Of a DNA stretch of 64,000 bases, positions 11,124-21,567 are shown piece after piece; the first letter of the stretch is position 1; the number at the start of each line of letters is the position of its first letter. The notes beneath the pieces are model-generated. The model was not told the origin of the DNA. It saw only the letters and a list, made by a program, of their open reading frames with translations, and made no database searches. The translations under genes and the position numbers were made by a program. The stretch comes from Cymodocea nodosa (taxonomy: Eukaryota > Streptophyta > Magnoliopsida > Alismatales > Cymodoceaceae): positions 12,787,001-12,851,000 of the forward strand of contig JAZBRI010000008.1 in NCBI GenBank assembly GCA_036874045.1, written 5' to 3'.

Positions 11124-13200
11124 TTAATCTTTTCTCCTAAGTTCATCTACTTCCTTCTGGAGCTTTTCTAATTGTTGCTCTAATTGGTTAATCCTTTCTA
11201 CAGCTCCTGTAATTCCTCTAGAAGATTCAACAATCTTTGCAGCTACATAATTTCTGTATTCTTTCACTGAAATAGTTCTTGATCTAATCTTTTTAGATGC
11301 CCATTTCGTGAAATCAATACAGTCCACCATCAGTAGTGAAATCAAATCTCCATAAAATAATTTCTTCTTTACTGTTTTCAGCTTGGAGATGAAAACTACA
11401 GACCAATTTATCTGAATTCTGTTCACAACTACATATGTGGCCCACTTGACAAATTGACTCAGTTCTATATCATGGCCTTGTCATTGGTAGACATTCTTAA
11501 TTAGAATGTTTGTTATCATGTGTGTTGTACCATTTAGCTGCTTTAGTCTATTTAATAACGGCACACCAAGATTGATAGCTAAACAATCCTTTATTGCTTG
11601 CTTTGTCCACTCGACTACAATTGTGCTTTCCAGAATTTCTAGTCCTTCATTCTTCAATCCAAGAATGTTATAGAGAAGCTCTGGTGTTATCTGTACATCA
11701 ACTTCCTCCACGTTGGAAATTAATCCTCCTTCTCCTTCTCTTAAGTTTGCATAAAAGTAGGGCACTAGATTCTCATATACTACATGCCCTCTTTCTTGAG
11801 AAATAAACTTCAGTAGACCTTGGAATTCAAATAAGTTTTTGATTTCTTGCATTCCATCCTAATTTACTGGTCTACTATAAATGATATCATAACCTCTAAT
11901 CTCTTGGTATTTGTCATAAGCTTTCTAACTCCAAAAGTGTACTTCATTTAAAATTGTTGCTTTAGAAGGATCAGGAATATGCATTTGTTGCTCCTGAGGG
12001 GTTTGTTCTTGAACTTCCTCTTCCAAATGCTGAACTTGTACTTGCTGAAAATGCTCCACAGATTCTGGCATTTTTGCTTCTGCTTTTGTTTGTGGTGGTG
12101 AGCCAACAGAACTCTCCACTCTATCTTGAATACTGTCCAAAATTTGCTAAAGAGTTCTTTGCTCTTCAGTGGAATCTGTTGAGTCATCTCTTTCCATATA
12201 TACTTGTTCAGCTTCTTGTTCATTTTTTTTTTCTTCTTCTTCCTCCTAACTACCAATTTGCATTGTCACTATTCTTTCTGATTTTGTGGCAGATTGGGAT
12301 GGAGTTCTGGGCAAATCAACTTCTGCCCTAATTTCTGTTTCTTCTATTTGTATAGGTTGCAAACTAGTTTCAGCCTGTTTTTCTTCTTCTTTTTACTCTT
12401 GCTGCTGCTACTGCTGCTCCTCTTTAGAATCGAATAGCAGATTTACAAAATTTGGCTCTACAGGCTTTATTGACATTTGTCTTTCAGATTTAATCTCCTA
12501 TTGATATTCAGACACTATCTCTTTTCCTTTCCTTTTTCTAATTAATTGTGTCTGGTCTTCCTCTTCCTCGTTTGAGATTAAATCCACAAAAATAGGCTCT
12601 GCAGGCCTTTGAGCCACAGGTACTAGCTCTTCCTGTTTAACTCTTTCCATAATTACTGGTCTCGAAGGACCAGCTTCATCTCCTTTTGTAGCAGGTCTGG
12701 CAGTAGCTTCACGATGTTGTTCCACTTTGATTTTATATTCGGCTTTCAGCTTTCTACAGCCCTCTTTTTGCATCGTGCATCAAACACCAGATGTGCTATA
12801 GCTACTACCAATTCTTCTAGTTCTCCTTGGTCTTTTCCTATTTGAACCAGTTCTTGAAATTTTCTTCTTTCTTCTTCAGTAGAAGGCCCTAAAATTGCTG
12901 CTCGTTCCAATAGCCTTGTTGGTGGAACTGAAGGTCCTGGCTGCTGTTCCTCAAGAACAGGTCTTTTATTAATTGGTTCCTTTTATTCTTTAGTTGCCTT
13001 CCTTTGTTGCTCCCGTCTAATTTCTCCCCTTGCACAACCAGCAATGCACCTTTTGAACCATAGTCGGGACTTACGTTGGATTAGTTCTAGGGCAACTTCA
13101 TTATTTGGCCTGATTTTTCTTTCTTTACTTACAATAATTTCTGTAGCAACTTTGATTCTAGTTTCCATTATCTAAGGTATTTGTATACCCAAATCTACTA
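11124..13200 (-). pseudogene. Gypsy ORF3 with the domain shared with Copia-A (G2)
   Basis: The N-terminal half (12498-13200) has KIRPNNEVALELIQ, KSRLWFKRCI and KGDEAGPSRP. An acidic, Gln/Glu-rich middle follows at about 11925-12480. The C-terminal domain (11124-11852) has IKNLFEFQGLLKFISQ, YFYANLREGEGG, LLYNILGLKNEG, MNRIQINWSVVFISKLK, KKLFYGDLI and a Leu-heptad end with LEQQLEKLQKEVDELRR. The same domain occurs in the extra ORF of Copia-A (23838-26126). By recall it resembles the Pfam 'putative plant transposon protein' family; this was not searched. No signal peptide or membrane helix. Function unknown; broken. Confidence 0.72.
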
Positions 13201-13704
13201 ACTCTTTCCTCTAATAGAAAAGGTCAGATTCTACCTTTTGTAGCTCTTTTTCCCTTGTCGTATTTCTACCTTGTGTGCCATTCCTCCAAGTCTTTAAGAA
13301 ATTCTGACGTGTCAACTACGTCCTCCTAGAATTCGAGTGTCATCTTCCTCATCGTGGAGTTATGCAACAGAGTTGCTCTAATCTTTACTGTTCTATGTTC
13401 TAAATGATTCTGTGGATAATACCCCCAAACCCTAAGTTTAATATAAATAAGCCCTAAGCTTAGGTAGGTAATCGGATCATTTCCCACACATCTCTTGCTC
13501 TCTCTCATTCGTGGAATTACAGTTGACTCCACAGACTAAGTCCATGGACTTAACTACAGTACTCCGTTGAGTTATAGTTAACTCAACGGGGTAAGTTCGT
13601 TAACTTTTCCTAGACTCAACGGAGTAAGATTGTTGAGTTAAGTGTAACTCAACGGACTTTCCGTAAAGTTATATCTAATAAAAATACATATAATAATATT
13701 TTTT
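13201..13704. other. Non-coding spacer between ORF3 and the dyad array (G2)
   Basis: No coding frame is supported; the small minus-strand frame 13326-13532 has no recognisable domain and no counterpart in G1. At 13564-13589 there is a perfect inverted repeat: 11-base arms CCGTTGAGTTA and TAACTCAACGG around a four-base loop. Similar weaker copies lie at 13510-13665. Confidence 0.6.
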
Positions 13705-14020
13705 TCTTCGATCAAGACTGAAGAATTTCCGGTCTAACCGATTCTTAATTTTTTTAACACTTTAAAAGTTTTCGGTCAAACCGTTACATTCCTCGGTTGA
13801 ATCGAAATTACATATTTTCTTTTTTTTTCTATCAGTTGAACCGATACTATACTTCGGTAACATCGACACTTAACTAAATATAATATATATATTTTATGTT
13901 TTTGCATTTCGATCAGACCAATGGATCCTGTCGGTTGAACCGCAATGATTTTTTTCTTTTTAAAACATGTTTCGGTAAAACCAACAATTTCTTCTGGTTG
14001 AATCGTGACTATGTTTTAAA
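13705..14020. repeat. Five-unit degenerate tandem array of paired CGGTT/AACCG dyads
   Basis: Ten imperfect copies of the 12-base dyad TCGGTTGAACCG begin near 13707, 13729, 13772, 13793, 13832, 13853, 13909, 13931, 13972 and 13994. They form five pairs, 21-22 bases apart within a pair and about 60-77 bases between pairs, separated by T-rich runs. Site 13931 is an exact TCGGTTGAACCG. The array sits between integrase and ORF3. The remnant in G1 lacks it. Confidence 0.8.
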
Positions 14021-14069
14021 TAAGTTTTTTTTTTTTACTATATATACTTAGAAACTTTCTTACTAAGTA

Positions 14070-15300
14070 AAGCTCGAGTAGTCCTCTACTCTTACTTCTT
14101 CTACAATTCCAAAAGAACTTTTTGGTATCTTCAAAATAGGTTTAAGTCTTTATCCATTTACTTTCAATATGTTCTGATTTTTAGGATTTTCAATTTCAAT
14201 AGCTCTATAGGGATAAATATTTCGAAATATGTAAGGCCTTGCCCATCTAGATCTTAATTTTTCTAGATGGTTATGGAGTCTAGTCATATAAAGATATACT
14301 TCTTGTCCTATTTCAAAGGTTTTTGGAATAATTTTCTTATCATGCTAGAACTTCATTTTCTCTTTTTCTCTTACAGTTTTCGAATAAGCTTCATTCCTAA
14401 ATTCTTCTAATTCAATCAATTGTAATTTCCAATTTTCAGCAGCTTGATTTAAATTAGTGTTCAGAGTTTTTAATGCCCAATAAGCTTTATGTTCAATTTC
14501 AACTGATAAATGACAACTTTTTCCATATACTAGCCTAAAAGGTGGCATACCTAAGCTTGTCTTGTAAGCAGTTCTATAAGCCCAAAGTGCATCTATCAAT
14601 CTATTAGCCCAATCTATTCTAGTAGGATTTACTACTTTTTTTAAGATTAACTTAATTTGTTTGTTTACACTTTCTACTTGTCCACTGGTTTGCAGATGAT
14701 ATGATGTTGCAATTTTGTGGTTTACTCCATATTTCTTCATTAAGGCTTCAAAACTTCTATTACAGAAATGAGTTCCTCTATCACTGATAATAGCTTTAGG
14801 TATTCCAAATCTGGCAATTATATTGGTTCTTATAAAATGTATTACCAATTTATTGTCATTAGTTTTTGTAGGAATAGCTTCTATCCATTTAGATACATAA
14901 TCCACCCCCAACAATATATAATTAAATTGCTTAGACATAGGAAATTGACCCATAAAATCTATTTCCCACACATCAATGATTTCAACCTCAACAATAGGAT
15001 TAAGAGGTTGCATATTCCTCTTTGATATTCTTCCTATTTGTTGACACTTTAAACAGCTTAAACAGTATTTATGAGCATCTTTGAATAGTGTTGGCCAATA
15101 AAATCCACATTGCAAAATTTTTTGCAGTAGCTTTCCTTGAACCAAAATGCCCTCCACATGCTTGGTCATGGCAGAAAGATAATATGCTCTGATATTAAGT
15201 TTCTGGAACACACCTCCTTAAAACCACATCAGGACATTTCTTAAATAAGTATGGGTCTTCCCAATAGTAATATCTCACTCTTGAAAAGAACAATTTCTTA
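14070..15300 (-). pseudogene. Gypsy integrase (G2)
   Basis: The zinc module ([14 protein letters not shown]) and catalytic core ([35 protein letters not shown]) match G1. A C-terminal extension with SRWARPYIFRNIYPYRAIEI continues to about 14070, longer than in G1. Integrase would insert element DNA in the nucleus. It lies after RNase H and before the spacer to ORF3. Broken at a few points; some long frames on the opposite strand here are shadows. Confidence 0.88.
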
Positions 15301-15389
15301 TCCTGTCTATTCCAATCCTTAGGTGTTAAACCAGTAACTAAGTAATTAACTATGTCTGCATACTAAGGCATTGTGTGGATGGTCATTAA

Positions 15390-16811
15390 CTATTCATCAG
15401 GAAAATTATCCTTAATTTCAATATTTGATTTTTCTATTTGTAATCTTGATAAATGATCTGCTACTACATTCTCACAACCTTTTTTATCTTTAATTTCTAG
15501 ATCAAATTTTTGTAATAATAATATCCATCGGATCAATCTAGGTTTAGTCTCTTTCTTTGCTATTAAGTGTTTTAAAGCTGAATGATCCGTGTATACTATC
15601 ACTTTAGCTCTAATCAGATATGATCTAAACTTTTCTAAGGCAAACACAATAGCTAATAGCTCTTTTTGAGTAGTTGTGTAATTAACTTGAGCATCATTTA
15701 AGGTTTTTCTTGCATAATGAATCACTCTAGGAGATTTTTCTATCTTCTGTCGCAACATTGCTCCTATAGTAAAATCAGATGCATCACACATTAATTCAAA
15801 TGGATGGCTCCAATCAGGTGCTTGTATTATAAGAGTTGAAATTAAGCTAGTTTTAAGCTTGAAAAATGCTTCTTTGCAATTTTTATCAAAGTTGAATGGG
15901 ACATCTTTTAATAGATTAGTTAAAGGTCTAGCTATTTTGCTAAAATCTTTAATAAATCTTCTATAAAATCCAACATGTCCAAGAAATGATCTAATATCTT
16001 TGACTGATTTAGGTTTTGGTAGATTAGAAATTACTTCTACTTTAGCTTTATCTACTTCTAACCACTTCTTTAAAACAACATGACCCAAGACGATTCCTTG
16101 ATTAACAATGAAGTGACATTTTTCCCAATTTAGAACTAGATTTTTTTCCATATAGTGTTTTAATACTTGGTCTAAATTGTTTAAACACACTTCATATGAA
16201 GTTCCATAAATAGTAAAATCATCCATAAATATTTCTAAAAAATCTTCAGTCATTCAAGTGAATATGCCCTACATACACCTTTGAAATGTGGTTGGTGCAT
16301 TGCATAATTTGAATGGCATTCTCTTAAAAGCATAAGTTCCATTAGGACAGGTGAAAGTTGTTTTCTCTTGATCTTCTAATGCTACTAGAACTTGGTTATA
16401 TCCGGAATACCCATCTAGGAAACAAAAATATTCTTGCCTTGCTAATTTCTCTAGCATTTGATCTATAAAAGGTAAGGGAAAATGATATTTCCTAGTTACA
16501 GCATTTAGCTTTCTATAGTCTATACACACTCTCCAGCCTGATTGAATTCTAGTAGGTATCAAGTCCTAACTTTCATTCCTAATAACTATTAATCTTGATT
16601 TCTTGGGAACTACATGGATTGGACTAACCCATGAGCTATTAGAAATCGAATAAATTATGTCATTATCTAACCATTTCACTATTTCCTTCCTGACTACTTC
16701 TTTAAGGTTTGGATTTAATCTCCTCTCAGGAATTCTAACTGATTTAGCATTCTCTTCCAAATATATGTGGTGACAACATAAAGTTGCACTTAACCCTTTT
16801 ATATCAATCAT
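15390..16811 (-). pseudogene. Gypsy reverse transcriptase and RNase H (G2)
   Basis: RT signals in order: RRLNPNLKEVVRKEI, GWRVCIDYRKLNAVTRK, FCFLDGYSGYNQ, TTFTCPNGTYAFKRMPF and the catalytic FMDDF. RNase H follows with [37 protein letters not shown] and [10 protein letters not shown]. Wording is nearly the same as in G1, and both are Athila-like. Spread over a few reading stretches; broken. Confidence 0.92.
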
Positions 16812-16907
16812 AGTCCATCCTATGACTTCTTTATAAGTTTTTACTACATCTTTTAATTTAGCAATTTGATCCTCTTTTAAATCTGAAGCAATAATGATTG
16901 GACATGT

Positions 16908-17640
16908 TCATTTTTCTTCCAAAAATATATAGGTTAATTCAGGAGGTAAAGGATTTAATTCTAACTGTTGCCCATCAGAAGCTAAAGCTCCTAATTGAAC
17001 ATCATCATTTTCTAAATTAATTTCTTCTTGATCTCCTTCTACATTTATGCTTTCACTTTCTTCTAAAATCTCATAATTAAGTTGCCTATTTAATTCTTCT
17101 TGAATCACATTATCTAGCATATCTCCTTCATCCTCTAAAAAGTCTATAGTATGTAAGGACATTTCTAGCTCTTCAAACTTTTCTGGTTTGAAAAGGTTTA
17201 ATTGAGTATCCTCATTACCATATGCTAACTTCATAATTCCAGTTTTACAATTTATAACAGCCATTGATGTTGCTAAAAATGGTCTTCCTAACATTAAAGA
17301 TGTATCACTATTTTTATGCTTAATTTGTTGGGAATCCAAAATTACAATATCAATAGGATATATGAAGTTTTTGATTTTAATTAAGGCATCCTCTATTTTT
17401 CCTCTAGGGTATCTTATACTTCTATCAGCTAATTGAATAACAGTCCTAGTAGGGATTAAGCCTTCTAATCCTAAGGATGCAAATATATCACTTGGCATAA
17501 CATTTATACCTGCACCTAGGTCTATTAAGGTTCTTTCTAGAATGGTATTTCCTATGGTGCATGATATAACAGGGATTCTAGGATCAGATAACTTTTTTGG
17601 AACTTGTGGCAGAAATAGGTAACTACTTTGCTCAGCTAAA
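16908..17640 (-). pseudogene. Gypsy aspartic protease and linker (G2)
   Basis: The stretch 16908-17498 begins in the protease (MPSDIFASLGLEGL, QLADRSIRYPRG) and continues through LGRPFLATSMAVINCKTG into an acidic linker (EEINLENDDVQLGAL). The region just to the right encodes the active-site loop seen in G1. It would process the polyprotein. It sits between gag and RT. Broken. Confidence 0.82.
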
Positions 17641-17660
17641 AAGACTTTCCTTAAAACTTT

Positions 17661-18720
17661 TCACTCTCTTTTCTTAGTACACCAATCCTTAAGAAATTTA
17701 GCACAAGGTGGCATTGTCTGTAATAAGTCTAACAAAGGAATGTTAACTTGTACTTTTTCAAAAATTTCTCTAATTTTTTCTTGTTTTTCAGGAAATGTTT
17801 GTTGTAATCTTTCAGGATAGGGTGCTAATGATTGTGATTTAAAAGATTCTTTTTCTTTCATTTGATTTGTTTGATCATTTTTAGTCTCATTTTTTGATTT
17901 AGACTTTTCTTCATTGATTTCTATATTTTTAGATATTATATTTTCATTATCATTTTGATTTGTGTTCTTACCCATCTTTATATTACTTTCTTTTTGAATT
18001 CTTGATGGTATATTAGTTCCAGATCTTAGTGTTATACATACATCTTTCAGATTTTCGTTACTTTCTTTATGTTCTTGTATTTCATTTTCGTGATTATGAT
18101 CTTCAACTGTTTTTAGTTTTAAATTGCATTCTTTAAATTCTATTGCATTGGTATTCTCTGTTGTTTGTATGTCTTGCAAATTATGCAAATCTATAGCATT
18201 AAAGTTTTCATTTGTATTGTCCTATTGCATAACTTGTAATTTCATTGTAAACTCGTCCAATGCTTTTAGTTTTCTTTCCAGATCATTTAATCTCATTACA
18301 TTCAATTTTTGATTGATTTTCATTATAGTTTTTTCAGTTTCGTATATAATATCAATTTTAGGTTCTGAATATGCTTCCTTATTACTTAATTGGTTGACTT
18401 CTTGTTGCTGACACATATATTGTTCCAGTTTATCCATGTTTTGTTCTAAACTACGCTCCAGTCTGTCATACCTATCCCAAACTTCAATGTCTCTCAACAT
18501 ATTATACATTCTAAGCTGACCATCAGTTGGGTAAACTATAGGATTCTCATACTCAACTCTATTATATTAAATATAATTCATTTGTTGTTCATGTGCTCTA
18601 ACCATCTGCAACTGTCTCAGTTTCAAACAATCAGAGATGTCGTGACCTTCCAATCTGTAGAATTCACATATGCTAACTACAGGTTTCAAAAATCTTTGAG
18701 CATAAGCATATGTCATATTC
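17661..18720 (-). pseudogene. Gypsy gag, zinc-knuckle and C-terminal part (G2)
   Basis: The right end covers the knuckle region, as in G1 (Cys/His spacing around 18610-18665, here altered). Next comes a polar region with RDIEVWDRYDRLERSLEQN, then VCITLRSGTNIPSRIQ and a long charged linker ending PYPERLQQTFPE. The capsid-like N-terminal domain is not seen before the primer site. Gag would package element RNA. Broken. Confidence 0.78.
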
Positions 18721-18798
18721 CCAATTATAGAAGAAAACACACAATACCCCTCTTGCTATTAAAATGAAACAGCACTTACAATTGCTTAGCTACTCAAA

Positions 18799-18880
18799 TC
18801 CTTGGCAATGGCCTCAGAAAACTTGTTTGGGTTTTTAGGCAACACTAGAGAACTTGTTTAGTTCCCCGGCAACAACGCTA
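18799..18880 (-). other. Two tRNA-Asp primer-site-like units (G2)
   Basis: Unit one, 18799-18816 (+ strand TCCTTGGCAATGGCCTCA), and unit two, 18863-18880 (TCCCCGGCAACAACGCTA), both resemble the tRNA-Asp end TCCCCGGCAACGGCGCCA. Each is followed by GAAAAC(T/C)TG. Unit two is next to the LTR and would be the working site by position. Confidence 0.75.
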
Positions 18881-18887
18881 GAAAACC

Positions 18888-20205
18888 TGTTTGTCTTGTT
18901 AACTTCTGTTTGTAACTTAGTTAATTTGTCTTTATGCTTATCAGTAATTCCTTTTTAGAAGTCAACAAACAATCTTTCACACAAATTAGATATTAATTCC
19001 AATTTGTATTTTAACTGCAAGTGCATAGTGTATATTGTATTTGTGTGCAAGTACAGGTCGATCCCACAAAGAATTGTGTACTGTTCCAATTTTAATAATG
19101 GAATTTATATATTCAATAAGCACTCTGTTGAGTTATAGCTAACTCAACGAACTAACCTCATTGAATTGAATTAACTCAATGAAGCTATCTATCTAGCTTA
19201 ATACTGCTATTTATAGAGGAATTCGACCAACCATTGGGCGGTTCCACAGATTGTAAATAACATCAATTAAGCTCTTTAATGCTAGTTAATATTAGATTTA
19301 TCATTTAGCAACACTAACATTCAAATATTTCAAACAGTAACCATTAAAATCTTTAAGTATCAATAACGATTCAATTTCAGTAAATTGTAAAACTATTTTC
19401 TATTTTCGAAATCAAACAAACATGAAACATTCACAACATTGACAACGATAACATTAATCACAATACAAAACAAGCAATACAACACTCAAATACTAACTAT
19501 AAACACAGATAAATTGTTTTTGGTATTTTTGTTTTGATATGATCATGAAAATGGGTGAAAGGTGAAATGTAAAAGTAATCTCTATCGACAGTAAAAATTT
19601 TCGTCATTACATGCAATGCGATTACACCACTAAAATTTTAACCACTTACAATTCTGTCTTCTCTTCCTATAGAATCGTGAGTCCAGAATTGCAAGTTGAT
19701 CTCCTCTTCAGTATACTGGCATCAACCCGAAACCAAGGCTAGAAGCTTTACAATCTCCTAAGATATGAGTCGGTGCTTGGTGAAAATGGCTTCCCTTCCT
19801 ACGACGCGATCACTCCTCACAATGGTTGTCAGGCACTATATTTGGCTTGGAAAGTATCCTCACAGACCTCCGATGGTTGGTGATTATGGTCATGGTGGTG
19901 ATGGTAGTGTGGAACTTCCATCGCTGCTTGTAGTTATCACGATCCTCCACCTCTGCACACACACTGGCCACACACTTCTTCATTTTTTTCTCCTTTTCTT
20001 TTATATTTCTTAGTAGTAACTGCTTCTGCTTCGATGATCGATTGAATTTCCTTCATTCATATCAACGATGGTGATTTCTTCTTCCTTCCACAAGCGATTC
20101 CCTACGTGATACGTGCAATCATGGTTTTCCTTCGAATGTCTTGTTTCTGTAACCGCTATAGTGGCATATTAGAAAATAAATGGTCTGTGGAGTTACAGAT
20201 AACTC
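18888..20205 (-). repeat. Gypsy LTR R2, left piece (5' LTR of G2)
   Basis: It follows R1 and R3 from the primer site through the CCAACCATTGGGCG block and the 19740-19880 block, to the break at AACTC. The last five bases are the left copy of the Copia-B target duplication. The LTR resumes at 43314. Joined length without the insert is about 1.93 kb. No gene; short frames here are spurious. Confidence 0.85.
20201..20205. repeat. Target site duplication AACTC, left copy (Copia-B)
   Basis: AACTC directly precedes the LTR start TGTTAGGATCGG and recurs at 43309-43313 just after the right LTR end TTCTAACA. Joining across the insert restores the ATAACTCAACGGACTT string seen in LTRs R1 and R3. Confidence 0.95.
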
Positions 20206-21567
20206 TGTTAGGATCGGTAGACTCACTAGATGGGGGGTGAATGGTGAAAGTGTGTAATTTTTAAGTTCTTTTGATTGTTGAAACAAATGATTCAAATAGA
20301 AGTGAAATGAGATGAATTTAAACGAATGCAAAGCAGTAAAGAAAGATAACACACAGCAAGTTTTAGGTGGTTCACCAACTTGGCTAGTCCACCCCCAAGA
20401 TTCACTTGGGCTTCACTAAGTGTTTCAACACTTACACACTTGCTTTCAGGTCAAAGCAAGAACCAACAACACAGAAGTTTTCAGGTAAAAACATTAGTAA
20501 ACCAACCTCTAAAGTTTTCAGGTCAAAACTCAAACCAACAACTAAATGCAGCTTTTAGGTTGAAGCCATGAACCAACAGCTTGAATCTTTCAATCAGAGT
20601 TTGGTGCATAGAGCTTTTTCTGCAGTAAGTCTTTAGAGTATACTTCACTGTTTGCAGACTTGAGTGTTTTTGAAATTGGGGTGTAGCTCACTATATAAAT
20701 TATATCTGTTGTGTGTGTATTCTTCTCTTAAACTCCTCATATATATATACTAAAGGCATAACGATCATATTTTTCTTTCAACGAATGTATTCTACTGTAC
20801 TTGGAAAATAATCAGACCTAAATATGGTAAGTTACCATTCTGTCTGATATTCAGTAAATAACCTTCCGAAAATCTCAAGCTTACGGATGGTTATAAAAAT
20901 AACTTACCGAAAAGCATCCATAACTTGCTGATTCATCACTCATGTTCTGTTCTCTGAGTCACGTGAGGATTTTAAGTTGCTCACGTGTAAAGTCAAGTGT
21001 TAGGAGTCTTGTATTTAACTTACCGAAAGAGCTCCTGATTTTCAAATAGTTAACTACTGTAACTTACCAAACTTTCATTTAAGCCTCTGACAGTTGTTCC
21101 TTCAAAACTGCACGTGCATAAAAACATAACTTAAGTTTCGGATAGTTAAGCCATAACTCACCGAAATTCTCTTGAGATTTCAGATAGTTATCTTTCTAAC
21201 TCTCCGAAAAACCCAGCTGAACATCTGTTTGGAATTCTACACGTGGCAATTTCATAACTTAAGTTTCAGATAGTTAAATTGTAACTTAACGAAACTCTCT
21301 TTGAAATTTCGGATAGTTATCTAACTCTCTAATTTTCCCTTTTAAGCTTTCAACTGCCGGCTTCTCCATTTTGCACGTGCGTAATAAAATGACTTAAGTT
21401 TCAGAAAGTTATGCTTGTAACTTACTGAAAAACTCAAATAGTTATCTAACTCTCCGAAAAGAAAACTCGGATAGTTATCTAACTCTCCGACAAGTCCTTT
21501 TAGTTTCCATTCAGTATTTCTGCACGTGGTTTATTGAATGACTTAACTTTCAGATAGTTATACCTGT
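20206..21567 (-). repeat. Copia-B left LTR, first piece
   Basis: It starts TGTTAGGATCGGTAG and matches 41592 to about 42955. It ends at CCTGT (21563-21567), the target duplication of A1. Rich in GGATAGTTA and AACTCTCCGAAA motifs and carries CACGTG sites. The short frame 20380-20571 has a twin at 41766-41957 in the other LTR, because the LTRs are copies; not a gene. Confidence 0.93.
21563..21567. repeat. Target site duplication CCTGT, left copy (A1)
   Basis: CCTGT precedes the A1 left LTR. It recurs at 36169-36173 after the last A1 LTR, and a third time at 34424-34428 before that LTR. Confidence 0.9.

Noticed and set aside
13705-14020. Dyad array as a MITE or DNA transposon end
   Set aside because: No long terminal inverted repeats or flanking duplication; it is internal to gypsy G2 between pol and ORF3.
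14768-15025. + strand frames opposite gypsy and copia pol (for example 14768-15025, 29502-29765, 45085-45495)
   Set aside because: They are antisense shadows of integrase, RT or gag with no recognisable domain.
20380-20571. Paired frames at 20380-20571 and 41766-41957 with like peptides
   Set aside because: They lie in the two LTRs of Copia-B, which are copies of one sequence; similarity is expected without coding.
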